Assembly: GCA_001790575.1 (NCBI GenBank)
Contig: MGCV01000022.1
Coordinates: 1-42,252, forward strand
DNA from: Candidatus Saccharibacteria bacterium RIFCSPHIGHO2_12_FULL_47_17
GTDB lineage: Bacteria; Patescibacteriota; Saccharimonadia; Saccharimonadales; UBA10212
Length of the DNA stretch: 42,252 bases
Reading direction: 5' to 3'
Every line of letters starts with the position of its first letter. The first letter of the stretch is position 1. Below are positions 14,855 to 23,253 of the stretch, in pieces. The notes under the pieces are model-generated. The model was given only the letters and a program-made list of their open reading frames with translations, made no database searches and was not told where the DNA came from. The translations under genes and the position numbers were made by a program.

Positions 14855-15336
14855 CGCAAACGGCAATTTTTGCGGCTGGGTGTTTTTGGGGCGTACAGTA
14901 TTATTTTGATCAAGTGCCGGGAGTGCTGGAAACAAAAGTCGGTTACATTGGCGGCCACACCAAAAACCCAACCTACGAGCAAGTTTGCAGCCATACAACT
15001 GGTCATGCCGAAGTCACTAAAATTATTTTTGATCCCAAAAATGTTAATTATGAAACACTCGTTAAGCATTTCTTTCGGATGCATGACCCCACTCAATTAA
15101 ATCGTCAAGGCCCGGATGTCGGCGATCAGTACCGCTCGGCAATTTTTTATACTGATAAGCGACAGAAAGAGGCTGCTAAGAAAATCTTAGATGAGCTCAA
15201 TAAAACGCAGTTTGATGGCCAAATTGTAACCACGCTAGAGCCAGCCAAAAAAATCTGGCCGGCCGAGGAATACCACCAAAAATATACAGAAAAAACGGGA
15301 CTCGGTATGTGTCATGTCCCGTATACTCCAGTGTAA
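14851..15336 (+). CDS. msrA: Peptide-methionine (S)-S-oxide reductase
   Basis: MsrA repairs oxidised methionine. The catalytic Cys lies in FAAGCFWGVQ (GCFWG, about residue 11). Other conserved stretches are GYIGGHTKNPTYEQVCSHTTGHAE, FFRMHDPTQLNRQGPDVGDQYRSAIFY and WPAEEYHQKY. Two further Cys (VCSH and MCHV) could serve as resolving residues. At 161 residues it is full length. It is coupled to the upstream winged-helix gene by a four-base overlap. Confidence 0.96.
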   Translation: MTQTAIFAAGCFWGVQYYFDQVPGVLETKVGYIGGHTKNPTYEQVCSHTTGHAEVTKIIFDPKNVNYETLVKHFFRMHDPTQLNRQGPDVGDQYRSAIFYTDKRQKEAAKKILDELNKTQFDGQIVTTLEPAKKIWPAEEYHQKYTEKTGLGMCHVPYTPV

Positions 15337-15346
15337 GGAATGCTTG

Positions 15347-15418
15347 CCCCGCACCAAATCCTGAGTGGAGAAAAGGGAGAATATCCCTATTTCGGAACAT
15401 CAAGATTTTGGTGCGGGG
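15347..15418. repeat. Long imperfect hairpin between convergent msrA and PEBP genes
   Basis: CCCCGCACCAAATCCTGA (15347-15364) pairs with the complement at 15400-15418, with one bulge and one mismatch. Inside is a small GGGA-GAATA-TCCC hairpin. It has no T-run on either strand, so it is not a classic terminator. Its place between convergent genes suggests it stops or protects both transcripts. Confidence 0.6.
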
Positions 15419-15442
15419 GTGCCATGTGGCTTACGAGCCAAT

Positions 15443-16021
15443 TTAATCGGCGTTAAAAAATCCGGTTAGAGTTGTTTTGGCGAGGGTATGACTTTCCATA
15501 GCCTTTTCCAGTGTTGATCTGTCGCTGCCGGCCGGCAAGTTCAGAACACTATCCAAAGCATAAAGCTCAAACATGTAACGATGAGTACCGGTACCAGTCG
15601 GTGGGCAGGGGCCCATATATTTATTTTGGCCGCCGTCGTTTTGGCCTTGAACGGCGCCGACTGGGACAGAGTTAGCGTTGATGGCGGTGGTTGAAGTTGG
15701 TAAATCCCATATTAGCCAATGGGTAAAATCGCCGCTGACGGCATCGGGATCATGAACAATCAACGCCAGAGCCTTGGCCTCGGTCGGGGCGCCGGTAACC
15801 GCCAATGGCGGATTGACGTTTTCGCCCTTGCAACTAAATTGGGTAGGAATCGGCTGGTTATCGTTAAAAGCTGTTGAACTGAGCGCTAATGTACTAATTG
15901 TTGGTTTGGACTGGTTGTCCATCTTGCCTCCTTGTTGATCTTGCTTGGTTGCTATGACAATTATAATACCGACCACAACTGCCAGCAGTAATAAAACTAA
16001 CCAACCAAGCCCTTTGCGCAT
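15443..16021 (-). CDS. YbhB/YbcL-type PEBP (Raf kinase inhibitor-like) protein, membrane-anchored
   Basis: Phosphatidylethanolamine-binding-protein fold of the YbhB/YbcL group. Signature stretches are QFSCKGENVNPPLAV, ALIVHDPDAVSGDFTHWLIWDLP (the D-P-D-A and H-W ligand-pocket residues) and GTHRYMFELYALD. An N-terminal hydrophobic helix (GWLVLLLLAVVVGIIIVIA, about 5-23) anchors it outside the membrane. Natural ligand and role are unknown in bacteria. TACTAT (16033-16028) ends six bases before the ATG, consistent with a leaderless message and divergent from the zincin gene. Confidence 0.9.
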   Translation of the reverse strand: MRKGLGWLVLLLLAVVVGIIIVIATKQDQQGGKMDNQSKPTISTLALSSTAFNDNQPIPTQFSCKGENVNPPLAVTGAPTEAKALALIVHDPDAVSGDFTHWLIWDLPTSTTAINANSVPVGAVQGQNDGGQNKYMGPCPPTGTGTHRYMFELYALDSVLNLPAGSDRSTLEKAMESHTLAKTTLTGFFNAD

Positions 16022-16053
16022 AATTTGATAGTAGCACTTGCTAAGATTAATGT

Positions 16054-16428
16054 ATGCCTAAATTGACACCTAAGCAGTTTAAGAAAATAGTTGCCGAAGC
16101 CATAGACGGTATACCGGAGCTTTATCAAAAGTACCTTAACAATGTGGTTTTTATCATTGAAGATGAACCGTCTGCCGAGCAACGCCAGCAACTCAAACTA
16201 GCAGATGGTCATACATTGTTTGGGCTTTATGAAGGTACGCCACTACCAGCTCGGGGCGGGGCTACTAAATTACTGCCGGATAAAATCACGCTTTTTAAAT
16301 TGTCGCTGGAAGCTATTAGCCGAAGTACAGACGATCTGAAGGAAAACGTTCGTCACACCATCTGGCACGAGGTGGCTCATTATTATGGTCTTGACCACGA
16401 CAGAATCGATGAACTTGAATCACAATAA
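16054..16428 (+). CDS. Zincin-like metallopeptidase, minimal (PF06262-like)
   Basis: 124-residue single-domain protein with the zincin signature in TIWHEVAHYYGLDHDRIDEL: HExxH followed by xxGxxH/D. It resembles the small metallopeptidase family often annotated DUF1025 / possible zinc metallo-peptidase. No signal peptide, so probably cytoplasmic. Substrate unknown. TAAGAT (16042-16047) ends six bases before the ATG, again a leaderless arrangement, and the promoter region is shared with the divergent PEBP gene. Confidence 0.85.
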   Translation: MPKLTPKQFKKIVAEAIDGIPELYQKYLNNVVFIIEDEPSAEQRQQLKLADGHTLFGLYEGTPLPARGGATKLLPDKITLFKLSLEAISRSTDDLKENVRHTIWHEVAHYYGLDHDRIDELESQ

Positions 16429-16472
16429 AAACATAAGCCTATGTTAATTTGAAAAGGCTGTGGATATGTGTC

Positions 16473-16501
16473 TTGAAATATTGCGCCCTAAAGCATATGA
16501 T
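16473..16501 (+). promoter_or_regulatory. Promoter of the yggT-like gene
   Basis: TTGAAA (16473-16478), 17-base spacer, TATGAT (16496-16501). The predicted start near 16508 gives a 22-base leader with an AAGGAGG site, in contrast to the leaderless genes nearby. Confidence 0.7.
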
Positions 16502-16529
16502 GGACTCATTAACAACTAAGGAGGAAACT

Positions 16530-16829
16530 ATGTGGCAATACTCGCCTAAGCAAGTGGCAAATGGTATGCTTATGCTTTTTGTAAGCTTAACCGAACTGCT
16601 GCTTACTTTAAGGGTGGCGCTAAGGTTCTTCAATGGCAATCCGGATGCGACGTTTGTGAATTGGGCCTACAGCCAAACGCAAACACTGCTGGAACCATTT
16701 AGGGCAGTGTTTACATCCACCGATGTCGTTTTGCGCGGTTGGGTTGTAGACTACGTAGCTCTGTTCGCTATGGCAGCTTATGCGGTAGCGGGCTACTGGC
16801 TAGTGTCCTACATGCGCAACATGAAGTAG
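16530..16829 (+). CDS. YggT family membrane protein
   Basis: 99-residue protein with two or three membrane helices (MLMLFVSLTELLLTLRVALRFF and VDYVALFAMAAYAVAGYWLV). The loop between them, WAYSQTQTLLEPFRAVF, matches the YggT-family pattern of an amphipathic loop with a P-F motif. YggT proteins are linked to osmotic tolerance and cell-division loci in other bacteria; the role here is unknown. AAGGAGG five bases before ATG 16530 fixes the start over an upstream in-frame ATG at 16449. A strong terminator follows. Confidence 0.75.
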   Translation: MWQYSPKQVANGMLMLFVSLTELLLTLRVALRFFNGNPDATFVNWAYSQTQTLLEPFRAVFTSTDVVLRGWVVDYVALFAMAAYAVAGYWLVSYMRNMK

Positions 16830-16868
16830 ACATTGGAAGATTAAAACTTAAAACTGAAAATAAAATTG

Positions 16869-16913
16869 GCGCGGGCTTAATCGATATATATTTCGCAAAG
16901 GCCCGCGCTTTTT
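16869..16913 (+). terminator. Intrinsic terminator after yggT-like gene
   Basis: GCGCGGGC (16869-16876) pairs perfectly with GCCCGCGC (16901-16908), with a 24-base loop and five T after. Confidence 0.85.
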
Positions 16914-17035
16914 CACGCCTACGCACTTGGCGCATTACGGTGTCAGAGCCCGCGGTACTCCTTCAACGTATTTCCATATACGTCTCGGTCCGTTCCTCGG
17001 CTCTTCCTTGTGCTGCATCCAAGTACGTAGGCGTG
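16914..17035 (-). repeat. Palindromic repeat family copy X (structured RNA or MITE-like element)
   Basis: Terminal arms CACGCCTACGCACTTGG (16914-16930) and CCAAGTACGTAGGCGTG (17019-17035) are inverted with one mismatch. A central hairpin CGTAT/ATACG lies near 16968-16983. Its reverse complement aligns over about 105 bases with 28850-28955, with matching words such as ACTTGGATGCAG, CGTATATGGA and CCGTAATGC. The interior is in opposite orientation in the two copies. It sits directly behind a terminator and contains no ORF of note. Confidence 0.65.
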
Positions 17036-17063
17036 ATAAATAATCGAGATGTACAATAAAGTT

Positions 17064-17159
17064 ATGAACCCGACTTATAAAAAGATCGGCATTATCGCAA
17101 TCGTGGCAGCAGTAGTTTTGGCGCTAATTTCGTGGCTAGCAATCATTCTTGCCGGCTGA
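17064..17159 (+). CDS. Single-pass small membrane protein, 31 aa
   Basis: MNPTYKKIGIIAIVAAVVLA, continuing as a hydrophobic helix to the end (LISWLAIILAG). It has a short positive head followed by one membrane span. TACAAT (17052-17057) ends six bases before the ATG, the same leaderless pattern as neighbouring genes, which supports expression. Function unknown. Similar tiny membrane proteins are often missed by gene finders. Confidence 0.55.
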   Translation: MNPTYKKIGIIAIVAAVVLALISWLAIILAG

Positions 17160-17224
17160 TTAAACTAAATTGTCCTAAAAACATAAGCATGATAATCTTG
17201 AAATAACTTAATGGAGGTTAGGAA

Positions 17225-17803
17225 ATGCCGCCAACAGAACCCTATCAAACGTCCTCAATGCCTGTACAGACTCATACAACTCCACCGCCACCCCCGGCCA
17301 CTCAAGTTCCAGAAATCAATACCTCGGCATCTAGAAATGATTTGCCGGTTGCAGTTGTCCAAGCCCTAAGTGTCCGTGGCGTCGAATATGCCATGATGAC
17401 TTTTAGTCTCTGGCTGATTGCTGGCAGTATTATCTGGGCCCTAATAGCACTGGTCTATGGCGGCACATCATTTAAGGCGTTGGTTCTACCAACGGCCATC
17501 CTTATCGCCTGTATGCCTGTTTTTGGCTACCTTTTCATACGACTCAAAAGGGAAGAAATTGCCAATCCGAATTTGCGCTTTGATCCTTCTAAACGGCGCC
17601 TAAGCCAGTTCACTCAAATTATTGCTTTTGCCGCCTGTCTTTTTAATGTCATAGGTTTTATATATTTACTGCTACAGAAAGCGGCAGGGGAAACCGGACC
17701 GACGATAGTAAAATCTTTCTTGACAATGCTAATTGTGCTGGTCGTCGCCGGTGGAATTCTGACGTACTACTGGCTGGACGAGCATAAATTACGTAATAGA
17801 TGA
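17225..17803 (+). CDS. Membrane protein resembling the CPR DUF5671 family
   Basis: 192 residues. A Pro/Thr-rich cytoplasmic head (residues 1-45, including PPPPPATQVP) is followed by four membrane helices. The stretch FSLWLIAGSIIWALIALVYGG and the later FDPSKRRLSQFTQIIAFAA resemble DUF5671 proteins of CPR bacteria; this is recognition by eye. GGAGG precedes the ATG at 17225. It overlaps the next gene by four bases (ATGA), so the two probably work together in the membrane. Function unknown. Confidence 0.7.
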   Translation: MPPTEPYQTSSMPVQTHTTPPPPPATQVPEINTSASRNDLPVAVVQALSVRGVEYAMMTFSLWLIAGSIIWALIALVYGGTSFKALVLPTAILIACMPVFGYLFIRLKREEIANPNLRFDPSKRRLSQFTQIIAFAACLFNVIGFIYLLLQKAAGETGPTIVKSFLTMLIVLVVAGGILTYYWLDEHKLRNR

Positions 17804-18360
17804 ACTCACTGCGTAAGTATCTTTTCGGCATATTGGCGCTAGGTCTTTTAACAGCTATTCTGGCAGCTTACGTTCTACTTCAAGGCGCTAGTGCCAAACA
17901 GGACAACCTAACACTTCAAGCCGCCAAGGATGCCGCCGAAAAAATCAACAGTTATGTTACCGAGAAAAATGAAATTCCTGCCTCCCTTAATGAGGCAGGA
18001 GTCAAAAGTGCTCCAAATACCATTAAGTACACTAAGAAAAGCGCCTCGGAATTTGAATTTTGCGCGACCTATAAAAAAGCCAATAAATTGAATATTGGTA
18101 GTTTCGATCAAATTCTTTTCGGGTTGACAGCTGGTGGACAGGCTACCAGCAGTAGCTCTTACGGCAATTATGATTCAGCATATTTATATATTGATGATCA
18201 ATACAAAGCCGGTGAAAATTGCCAGACAATCAAACCCTATATCTATTCTCCAGAGCCGCTTAATGATTCCAGTACGGATCTATGTTCACCAGAGAACCCA
18301 GATTATGAGTTGTACGCGGAATATTGTGCGGAAATCAACCCTCCTAGCAATGTCAACTAA
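17800..18360 (+). CDS. Secreted or membrane-anchored hypothetical protein
   Basis: 186 residues with an N-terminal membrane helix (YLFGILALGLLTAILAAYVLL, residues 7-27) and an outside domain. The arrangement, hydrophobic helix then AKDAAEKINSYVTEKNEIPASLNEAG, is pilin-like: a long N-terminal helix followed by a small globular domain with cysteines (FEFCATY, GENCQTI, TDLCSPEN, EYCAEI). No prepilin cleavage motif is clear. Ser/Tyr-rich middle (SSSSYGNYDSAYLYIDD). Coupled to the upstream DUF5671-like gene. Role unknown. Confidence 0.65.
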   Translation: MNSLRKYLFGILALGLLTAILAAYVLLQGASAKQDNLTLQAAKDAAEKINSYVTEKNEIPASLNEAGVKSAPNTIKYTKKSASEFEFCATYKKANKLNIGSFDQILFGLTAGGQATSSSSYGNYDSAYLYIDDQYKAGENCQTIKPYIYSPEPLNDSSTDLCSPENPDYELYAEYCAEINPPSNVN

Positions 18361-18376
18361 TTGTTAGAATAGATAG

Positions 18377-19180
18377 ATGGCATATAAGAGATGGCACCGC
18401 CCGCCTTATCAACCGGGGCAAACTTCGCCGTATAAAATTAGTCGCAGCAAAATTGACCTATTTGTACAGTGTCCGCGCTGTTTTTGGCTGGACGGGCGCC
18501 TGAAGATCAGTCGGCCCAGCGGCCCGCCATTCCAACTCAATAAAGCAATTGACGAACTGCTCAAAAAAGAGTTCGACTCATTCAGGCTGAAGGGCCAACC
18601 CCATCCCTGGATGGTCGAGCACAAAATTCAGGCGGTGCCAATGCAACATGAGGACCTAGATAAATGGCGACAAAATTTTACTGGCGTAGCAACTTTACAT
18701 CAGCCAACCAACCTACTTATTTATGGGGCAATTGATGATTTGTGGATCGATAATAACGGTCAGGTATATGTGGTCGACTACAAAGCGACAGCCAAGGCAG
18801 GCGAAGTTAGCTTGGATGCCGAGTGGCAGAAAATGTATAAACGACAAATGGAAATTTACCAGTGGCTGGTCAGGCAAAACGACCTTAATGTTAGCGACAC
18901 TGGCTACTTCGTATATACTAACGGTCGGCTGGATCCGGACGGCTTTTATAATAAGCTCGAGTTTCACACCAAGATTATCAGCTACCAGGGCAGCGACAAA
19001 TGGGTAGAGCCAACGATAAAAAAAATGAAAGATTGCCTGGAAGGCGAGATGCCGGCAATTGGCAAACAAGTTATGGACCCTACCAAACCCTGCGAGTTCT
19101 GCACTTATGCCAAGGCTCGTACCGAACTAACCCTCAATCACATAAATGGCAAAAGGCCAATCAAGCTCAAGACCAAATAG
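18377..19180 (+). CDS. PD-(D/E)XK nuclease-like protein with Cys pairs (RecB/Cas4-like)
   Basis: 267 residues of the PD-(D/E)XK superfamily: GAIDDLW, then VVDYKATAK, giving the D...D-x-K core. Cys pairs at 32/35 (QCPRC) and 239/242 (PCEFC) flank the domain as in Fe-S-stabilised RecB-family nucleases, though those usually have one N-terminal and three C-terminal Cys, so zinc is also possible. No CRISPR genes or arrays are near, so this is not evidence of a CRISPR system. A repair role is more likely. TAGAAT (18365-18370) ends six bases before the ATG. Confidence 0.8.
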   Translation: MAYKRWHRPPYQPGQTSPYKISRSKIDLFVQCPRCFWLDGRLKISRPSGPPFQLNKAIDELLKKEFDSFRLKGQPHPWMVEHKIQAVPMQHEDLDKWRQNFTGVATLHQPTNLLIYGAIDDLWIDNNGQVYVVDYKATAKAGEVSLDAEWQKMYKRQMEIYQWLVRQNDLNVSDTGYFVYTNGRLDPDGFYNKLEFHTKIISYQGSDKWVEPTIKKMKDCLEGEMPAIGKQVMDPTKPCEFCTYAKARTELTLNHINGKRPIKLKTK

Positions 19181-19195
19181 CTATATAATATAGAT

Positions 19196-20491
19196 ATGCT
19201 GGATATTAAGTTTATTCGGGAGAATGCCGAGCTGGTTGCTAAAAAAGCCGAGCAAAAGGGCTACAACGTTGATATTAAAGATTTACTGAAAAAATATGAA
19301 TTAAGAAATAAGCATTTGCATGAACGGGAAGAAATTAAGAAAAAAATAAACGAAATTTCAAAGGTCACAAAACATCCATCAGAAAAAGAAATTTCAGAAG
19401 CTAAAAAACTAAAAGAAGAACTGACGATTGCTCTAGAGGACTTTAGGAAAGCTGATAATGATTTCTTTAGTTTACATAAGCAAGTACCAAACATGCCAGC
19501 TGATGATGTGCCGGTCGGCAAAAGTGAGAAGGATAACAAGGTTGAGAAAGAATGGGGCAAAAAACCGCACTTTGACTTTAAACCCAAAACGCACTGGGAA
19601 ATTGCCGAACCTCGAAATTTTATTGATAAAGAAAGAGCGGCTAAAGTTGCTGGCAGCCGTTTTACATACATAAAAGGCGACCTAGTACGGCTACAGTTTG
19701 CCATGATGCAGTTTGGGCTTGACACGCTGACCAATGAGGAAACCCTAAAAAAAATCATCAAAGATTTTAAACTCGACGTGCCGTCCAAGCCGTTTATGCC
19801 AGTCTTGCCGCCGGCTATGATCCGAACCGGAGTTTTTGAAGCGATGGACAGGCTGGAACCCCGCGAAGAACGCTACCAAGTCGGCAGCAAAGAGGATGAC
19901 CTTTGGTTGCAAGGGAGCGCCGAGCATACTCTTGGGCCGATCCACATGAACGAGATTCTGGAGGTCAAAGACCTGCCAGTCCGCTACGCCGGTTATGCAA
20001 CCAGTTTTCGCCGTGAAGCTGGTAGTTACGGCAAGGACATCGAAGGCATTATTCGCCTACATCAATTCGATAAATTGGAGATGGAGAGTTTTACAACTTC
20101 AGAGCAGGGCATAAACGAACATCTCTTTATGATAGCTATACAGGAATATCTGATGCAGCAGCTTGAGCTGCCTTATCATGTTCTCAATAAATGCACGGCC
20201 GATATTGGCAAACCTAACGCTCGAGGAGTAGATATTGAGGTCTGGCTGCCAGGGCATAATCGCTATCTAGAGACTCATACTGCCGATTTCATGACTGATT
20301 ACCAGGCTCGTCGCCTTCAAACCCGTATTAAGTTAGCCGACGGCAGTTTGCAGTACGTTCATACCAATGACGCTACGGTCTTTGCTCAGCGTCCGCTCAT
20401 CGGCATTATCGAAAACTACCAGAACGATAATGGATCGATAACTGTCCCGAAAGTTCTACGTCCATATATGAGAGAGCAGGCCACCATTTAG
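19196..20491 (+). CDS. serS: Seryl-tRNA synthetase
   Basis: Class II enzyme charging tRNA-Ser. The N-terminal 110 residues form the long antiparallel coiled coil that grips the variable arm of tRNA-Ser (KLKEELTIALEDFRKADNDF). Catalytic stretches are LQGSAEHTLGPIHMNEIL, ATSFRREAGSYGKDIEGIIRLHQFDKLE (motif 2) and the C-terminal motif 3 area. At 431 residues it is full length. TATAAT (19184-19189) ends six bases before the ATG with no ribosome-binding site, one of the clearest leaderless cases here. Confidence 0.97.
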   Translation: MLDIKFIRENAELVAKKAEQKGYNVDIKDLLKKYELRNKHLHEREEIKKKINEISKVTKHPSEKEISEAKKLKEELTIALEDFRKADNDFFSLHKQVPNMPADDVPVGKSEKDNKVEKEWGKKPHFDFKPKTHWEIAEPRNFIDKERAAKVAGSRFTYIKGDLVRLQFAMMQFGLDTLTNEETLKKIIKDFKLDVPSKPFMPVLPPAMIRTGVFEAMDRLEPREERYQVGSKEDDLWLQGSAEHTLGPIHMNEILEVKDLPVRYAGYATSFRREAGSYGKDIEGIIRLHQFDKLEMESFTTSEQGINEHLFMIAIQEYLMQQLELPYHVLNKCTADIGKPNARGVDIEVWLPGHNRYLETHTADFMTDYQARRLQTRIKLADGSLQYVHTNDATVFAQRPLIGIIENYQNDNGSITVPKVLRPYMREQATI

Positions 20492-20556
20492 ATTAAATAG
20501 CCAGCGTACGCTAAAATAATAAGGTTAATCAAAGTTACAGAGGGGTTTACTTAAAG

Positions 20557-23184
20557 TTGCCAATAATCAGGAATAAGTTCTTAAAGCGGGTTTTGGGCGA
20601 TCCCCAAGCTGCAACTATCAAGCGTTTGAAAAAACGGGTGGTTGAGGTTAACGCACTAGCTGATCAGTATAAAAAACTATCGGATGATAAACTCAGGGCC
20701 AAAACAGATGAATTTAAAAAACGCTTAGGCGGCGGTGAAAGCCTGGATAAATTATTGCCGGAGGCTTTTGCGGCGGTGCGCGAAGCTTCCACCCGAACAC
20801 TCAAGCAGCGCCATTTTGATGTTCAGCTAATTGGCGGTATGGTGCTGCACGAAGGTGGTGTGGCTGAGATGAAAACTGGTGAAGGTAAAACCTTGGTAGC
20901 CACGCTGCCAGTTTATCTAAATGCTCTGGAAGGTAAGGGTGTCCATATCGTCACCGTTAATGATTATCTGGCCCAGCGTGACGCTGGTTGGATGGGCCAA
21001 ATTTACAATTTTCTAGGTCTATCCGTCGGTGTGATTATCCCCGACGAATCATATTTGTATGATCCAAACTATACTAACAAAGAGCATTTTGATGAGCGTT
21101 TCCGTCACTTGGCGCCAGCTTCACGCCAAGATGCTTACAGCGCCGATGTAACTTACGGTACCAATAATGAATATGGCTTTGATTATCTGCGCGATAACAT
21201 GGTCCGCGAAGTTGATCAACTGCGCCAGCGCGAATTGAACTTTGCCATTGTTGACGAGGTTGACTCAATTTTAATTGATGAAGCCCGGACGCCGCTGATT
21301 ATTTCGGCTCCCTCCACCACCAGCGCCTCGGCCTATGAACAATTTGCCCGCGTGGTTCGTCAGCTTAAAGAAACCGAGCATTATGAAAAAGACGAAAAAC
21401 GGCGCAGCGTGGTGCTAACTGACGACGGCGTGGAGTTGATGGAAAAGACGCTGGGTATTGACAATCTTTATTCAACTGACAATCTACGGATTATTTACCA
21501 TCTGGAGCAGGCTCTGCGAGCCGAAGTTTTGTTCCACCGCGATAAAGATTATGTCGTCACCCGCGAAGGCGAGATTGTAATCGTTGATGAATTCACTGGA
21601 CGGCTGCTGCGCGGCCGTCGCTATAACGAAGGTTTGCACCAAGCGATTGAAGCCAAAGAAGGTGTTGAGGTTCAAGAAGAATCAATGACGCTGGCCACTA
21701 TCTCGTTCCAGAATTACTTCCGTCTGTATAAAAAATTATCTGGCATGACTGGTACGGCGGCCACCGAGAGCGAAGAGTTCCACCAAATTTATAAAATTAA
21801 CGTGGTTGAGGTACCAACCAACATGCCGATGATCCGGATGGATTTGCCAGACCGGATTTATAAGTCTGAAGCCGGAAAATTAGGGGCTATCGTGCGCGAA
21901 GTGGCCGAACTGAATAAGCGTGGCCAGCCGATCCTGCTAGGTACTGTAAGTGTTGAAAAAAACGAACTGCTGTCCAATTTCTTAAAAAAAGCCGGTGTAC
22001 CTCACGAAGTGCTCAATGCCAAAAACAACGAGAAAGAGGCCGCCATTGTTGCCAAGGCCGGTCAGCGCGGCTCTGTAACGCTAGCTACAAACATTGCCGG
22101 CCGGGGCACCGATATAGTTTTGGGTGAAGGTATAGTTAAGCTCGGTGGTTTATTCGTTATGGGCTCCGAGCGACACGAGGCCCGCCGGATTGACAATCAG
22201 CTGCGTGGCCGAACCGGGCGGCAGGGCGATCCGGGTATGACTCAGTTTTATGTTTCTTGCGAGGACGATCTGATGCGGATTTACGGCGGCGACAAAATTG
22301 CCTCCATCATGGGTCGATTGCGAGTTGACGAGGATACACCAATTGAGAGCCGGATGATTACTAAAAGCCTAGAAGGTGCTCAAAAGAAGGTCGAGGGTTT
22401 TAATTTTGATATGCGCAAAAACGTTGTCCAATACGACGACGTCATGAATCGCCACCGCAAAGCTATATACACACTGCGCCGCGAGGTCCTGAAGGCCGAA
22501 GATATTAGTCCGCGGATTATCAAATTTATTGAAGAAGAGGCCAAGGCCCTGACTGAGCATCCGGAATCATTGAGTGAGCATTTTGAAGAAATTTTGACTG
22601 CCACCTTCCCATTTGATGCGGCCGCGCTTGATAAGTTGTTTGCCACTGAGGCCAGTGCTTTTGGCGAGGCCTTAAGAAGGGCGGCTGTGGATTATTACCG
22701 ACAACGCGAGCAAAAATTTACACCGGCCCTAATGCGCAAAGTAGAGCGCGATATCTACCTGCAACTGCTTGATACGCTATGGATGCAACACCTAGAAAAC
22801 ATGGATCATTTGCGTCAGGGGATACATTGGATTGCCGTTGGCCAACGCGATCCGCTGGTTGAATATCGGCGCCAGTCCCAGCGCATTTTTGATGAGATGC
22901 AAATGACTTTGCGCGGTGAAATTGTACGAGCGATTATGCATGCTCAACCGCTCGAGACAGAGCTGGAAAAGCAAGTCGATACCGAACTGACACGAGCCGC
23001 TGCCTCATCGGTTGATAATGCCGCCCAAATTACTCAAGCTGAAAGCTATGAAGAATCAGATTTTGCCGAGGCGCAGGAACAGAAAATTCAACAGGCTATG
23101 GCTCACAACCAGCGTCGAAAAGTTCGTAAGGCTGAACGCCAGCGCAAGAAAAAATCGCATGCCAAGAAAAGAAAAAAGAAGTAA
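20557..23184 (+). CDS. secA: Preprotein translocase ATPase SecA
   Basis: Motor that pushes proteins through SecYEG. Walker A is in AEMKTGEGKTLVATLP. The DEAD-like box is in VDEVDSILIDEARTPL. The preprotein-crosslinking region, second helicase domain (TNIAGRGTDIVLGEG, RRIDNQLRGRTGRQGDPG) and the helical scaffold (VQYDDVMNRHRKAIY) are complete. At 875 residues it is normal, but the C-terminal zinc-binding SecB site is replaced by a Lys/Arg-rich tail (RKAERQRKKKSHAKKRKKK). The start is TTG at 20557 behind AGAGGGG, as it coincides with the conserved N terminus. Confidence 0.98.
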   Translation: MPIIRNKFLKRVLGDPQAATIKRLKKRVVEVNALADQYKKLSDDKLRAKTDEFKKRLGGGESLDKLLPEAFAAVREASTRTLKQRHFDVQLIGGMVLHEGGVAEMKTGEGKTLVATLPVYLNALEGKGVHIVTVNDYLAQRDAGWMGQIYNFLGLSVGVIIPDESYLYDPNYTNKEHFDERFRHLAPASRQDAYSADVTYGTNNEYGFDYLRDNMVREVDQLRQRELNFAIVDEVDSILIDEARTPLIISAPSTTSASAYEQFARVVRQLKETEHYEKDEKRRSVVLTDDGVELMEKTLGIDNLYSTDNLRIIYHLEQALRAEVLFHRDKDYVVTREGEIVIVDEFTGRLLRGRRYNEGLHQAIEAKEGVEVQEESMTLATISFQNYFRLYKKLSGMTGTAATESEEFHQIYKINVVEVPTNMPMIRMDLPDRIYKSEAGKLGAIVREVAELNKRGQPILLGTVSVEKNELLSNFLKKAGVPHEVLNAKNNEKEAAIVAKAGQRGSVTLATNIAGRGTDIVLGEGIVKLGGLFVMGSERHEARRIDNQLRGRTGRQGDPGMTQFYVSCEDDLMRIYGGDKIASIMGRLRVDEDTPIESRMITKSLEGAQKKVEGFNFDMRKNVVQYDDVMNRHRKAIYTLRREVLKAEDISPRIIKFIEEEAKALTEHPESLSEHFEEILTATFPFDAAALDKLFATEASAFGEALRRAAVDYYRQREQKFTPALMRKVERDIYLQLLDTLWMQHLENMDHLRQGIHWIAVGQRDPLVEYRRQSQRIFDEMQMTLRGEIVRAIMHAQPLETELEKQVDTELTRAAASSVDNAAQITQAESYEESDFAEAQEQKIQQAMAHNQRRKVRKAERQRKKKSHAKKRKKK

Positions 23185-23253
23185 AATTTTTATGCGGCTA
23201 TATTATCAGGAAGAGTTGCCTATGGGTGGTGCTAGAAAACGCAGGAAAAAATA

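Noticed and set aside
14540-14998. 152-residue open frame on the minus strand
   Set aside because: It lies opposite the winged-helix and msrA genes, which have clear family motifs and a ribosome-binding site. A shadow frame.
16449-16529. Upstream ATG for the YggT-like protein
   Set aside because: It precedes the predicted transcription start and has no ribosome-binding site. ATG 16530 has AAGGAGG.
16914-17035. tRNA or known riboswitch in repeat copy X
   Set aside because: No T-loop consensus, no cloverleaf, and no match to riboswitch cores known to me.
18377-19180. Cas4 of a CRISPR-Cas system
   Set aside because: No cas genes, repeats or spacers in the window. The Cys arrangement is 2+2, not the usual Cas4 1+3.
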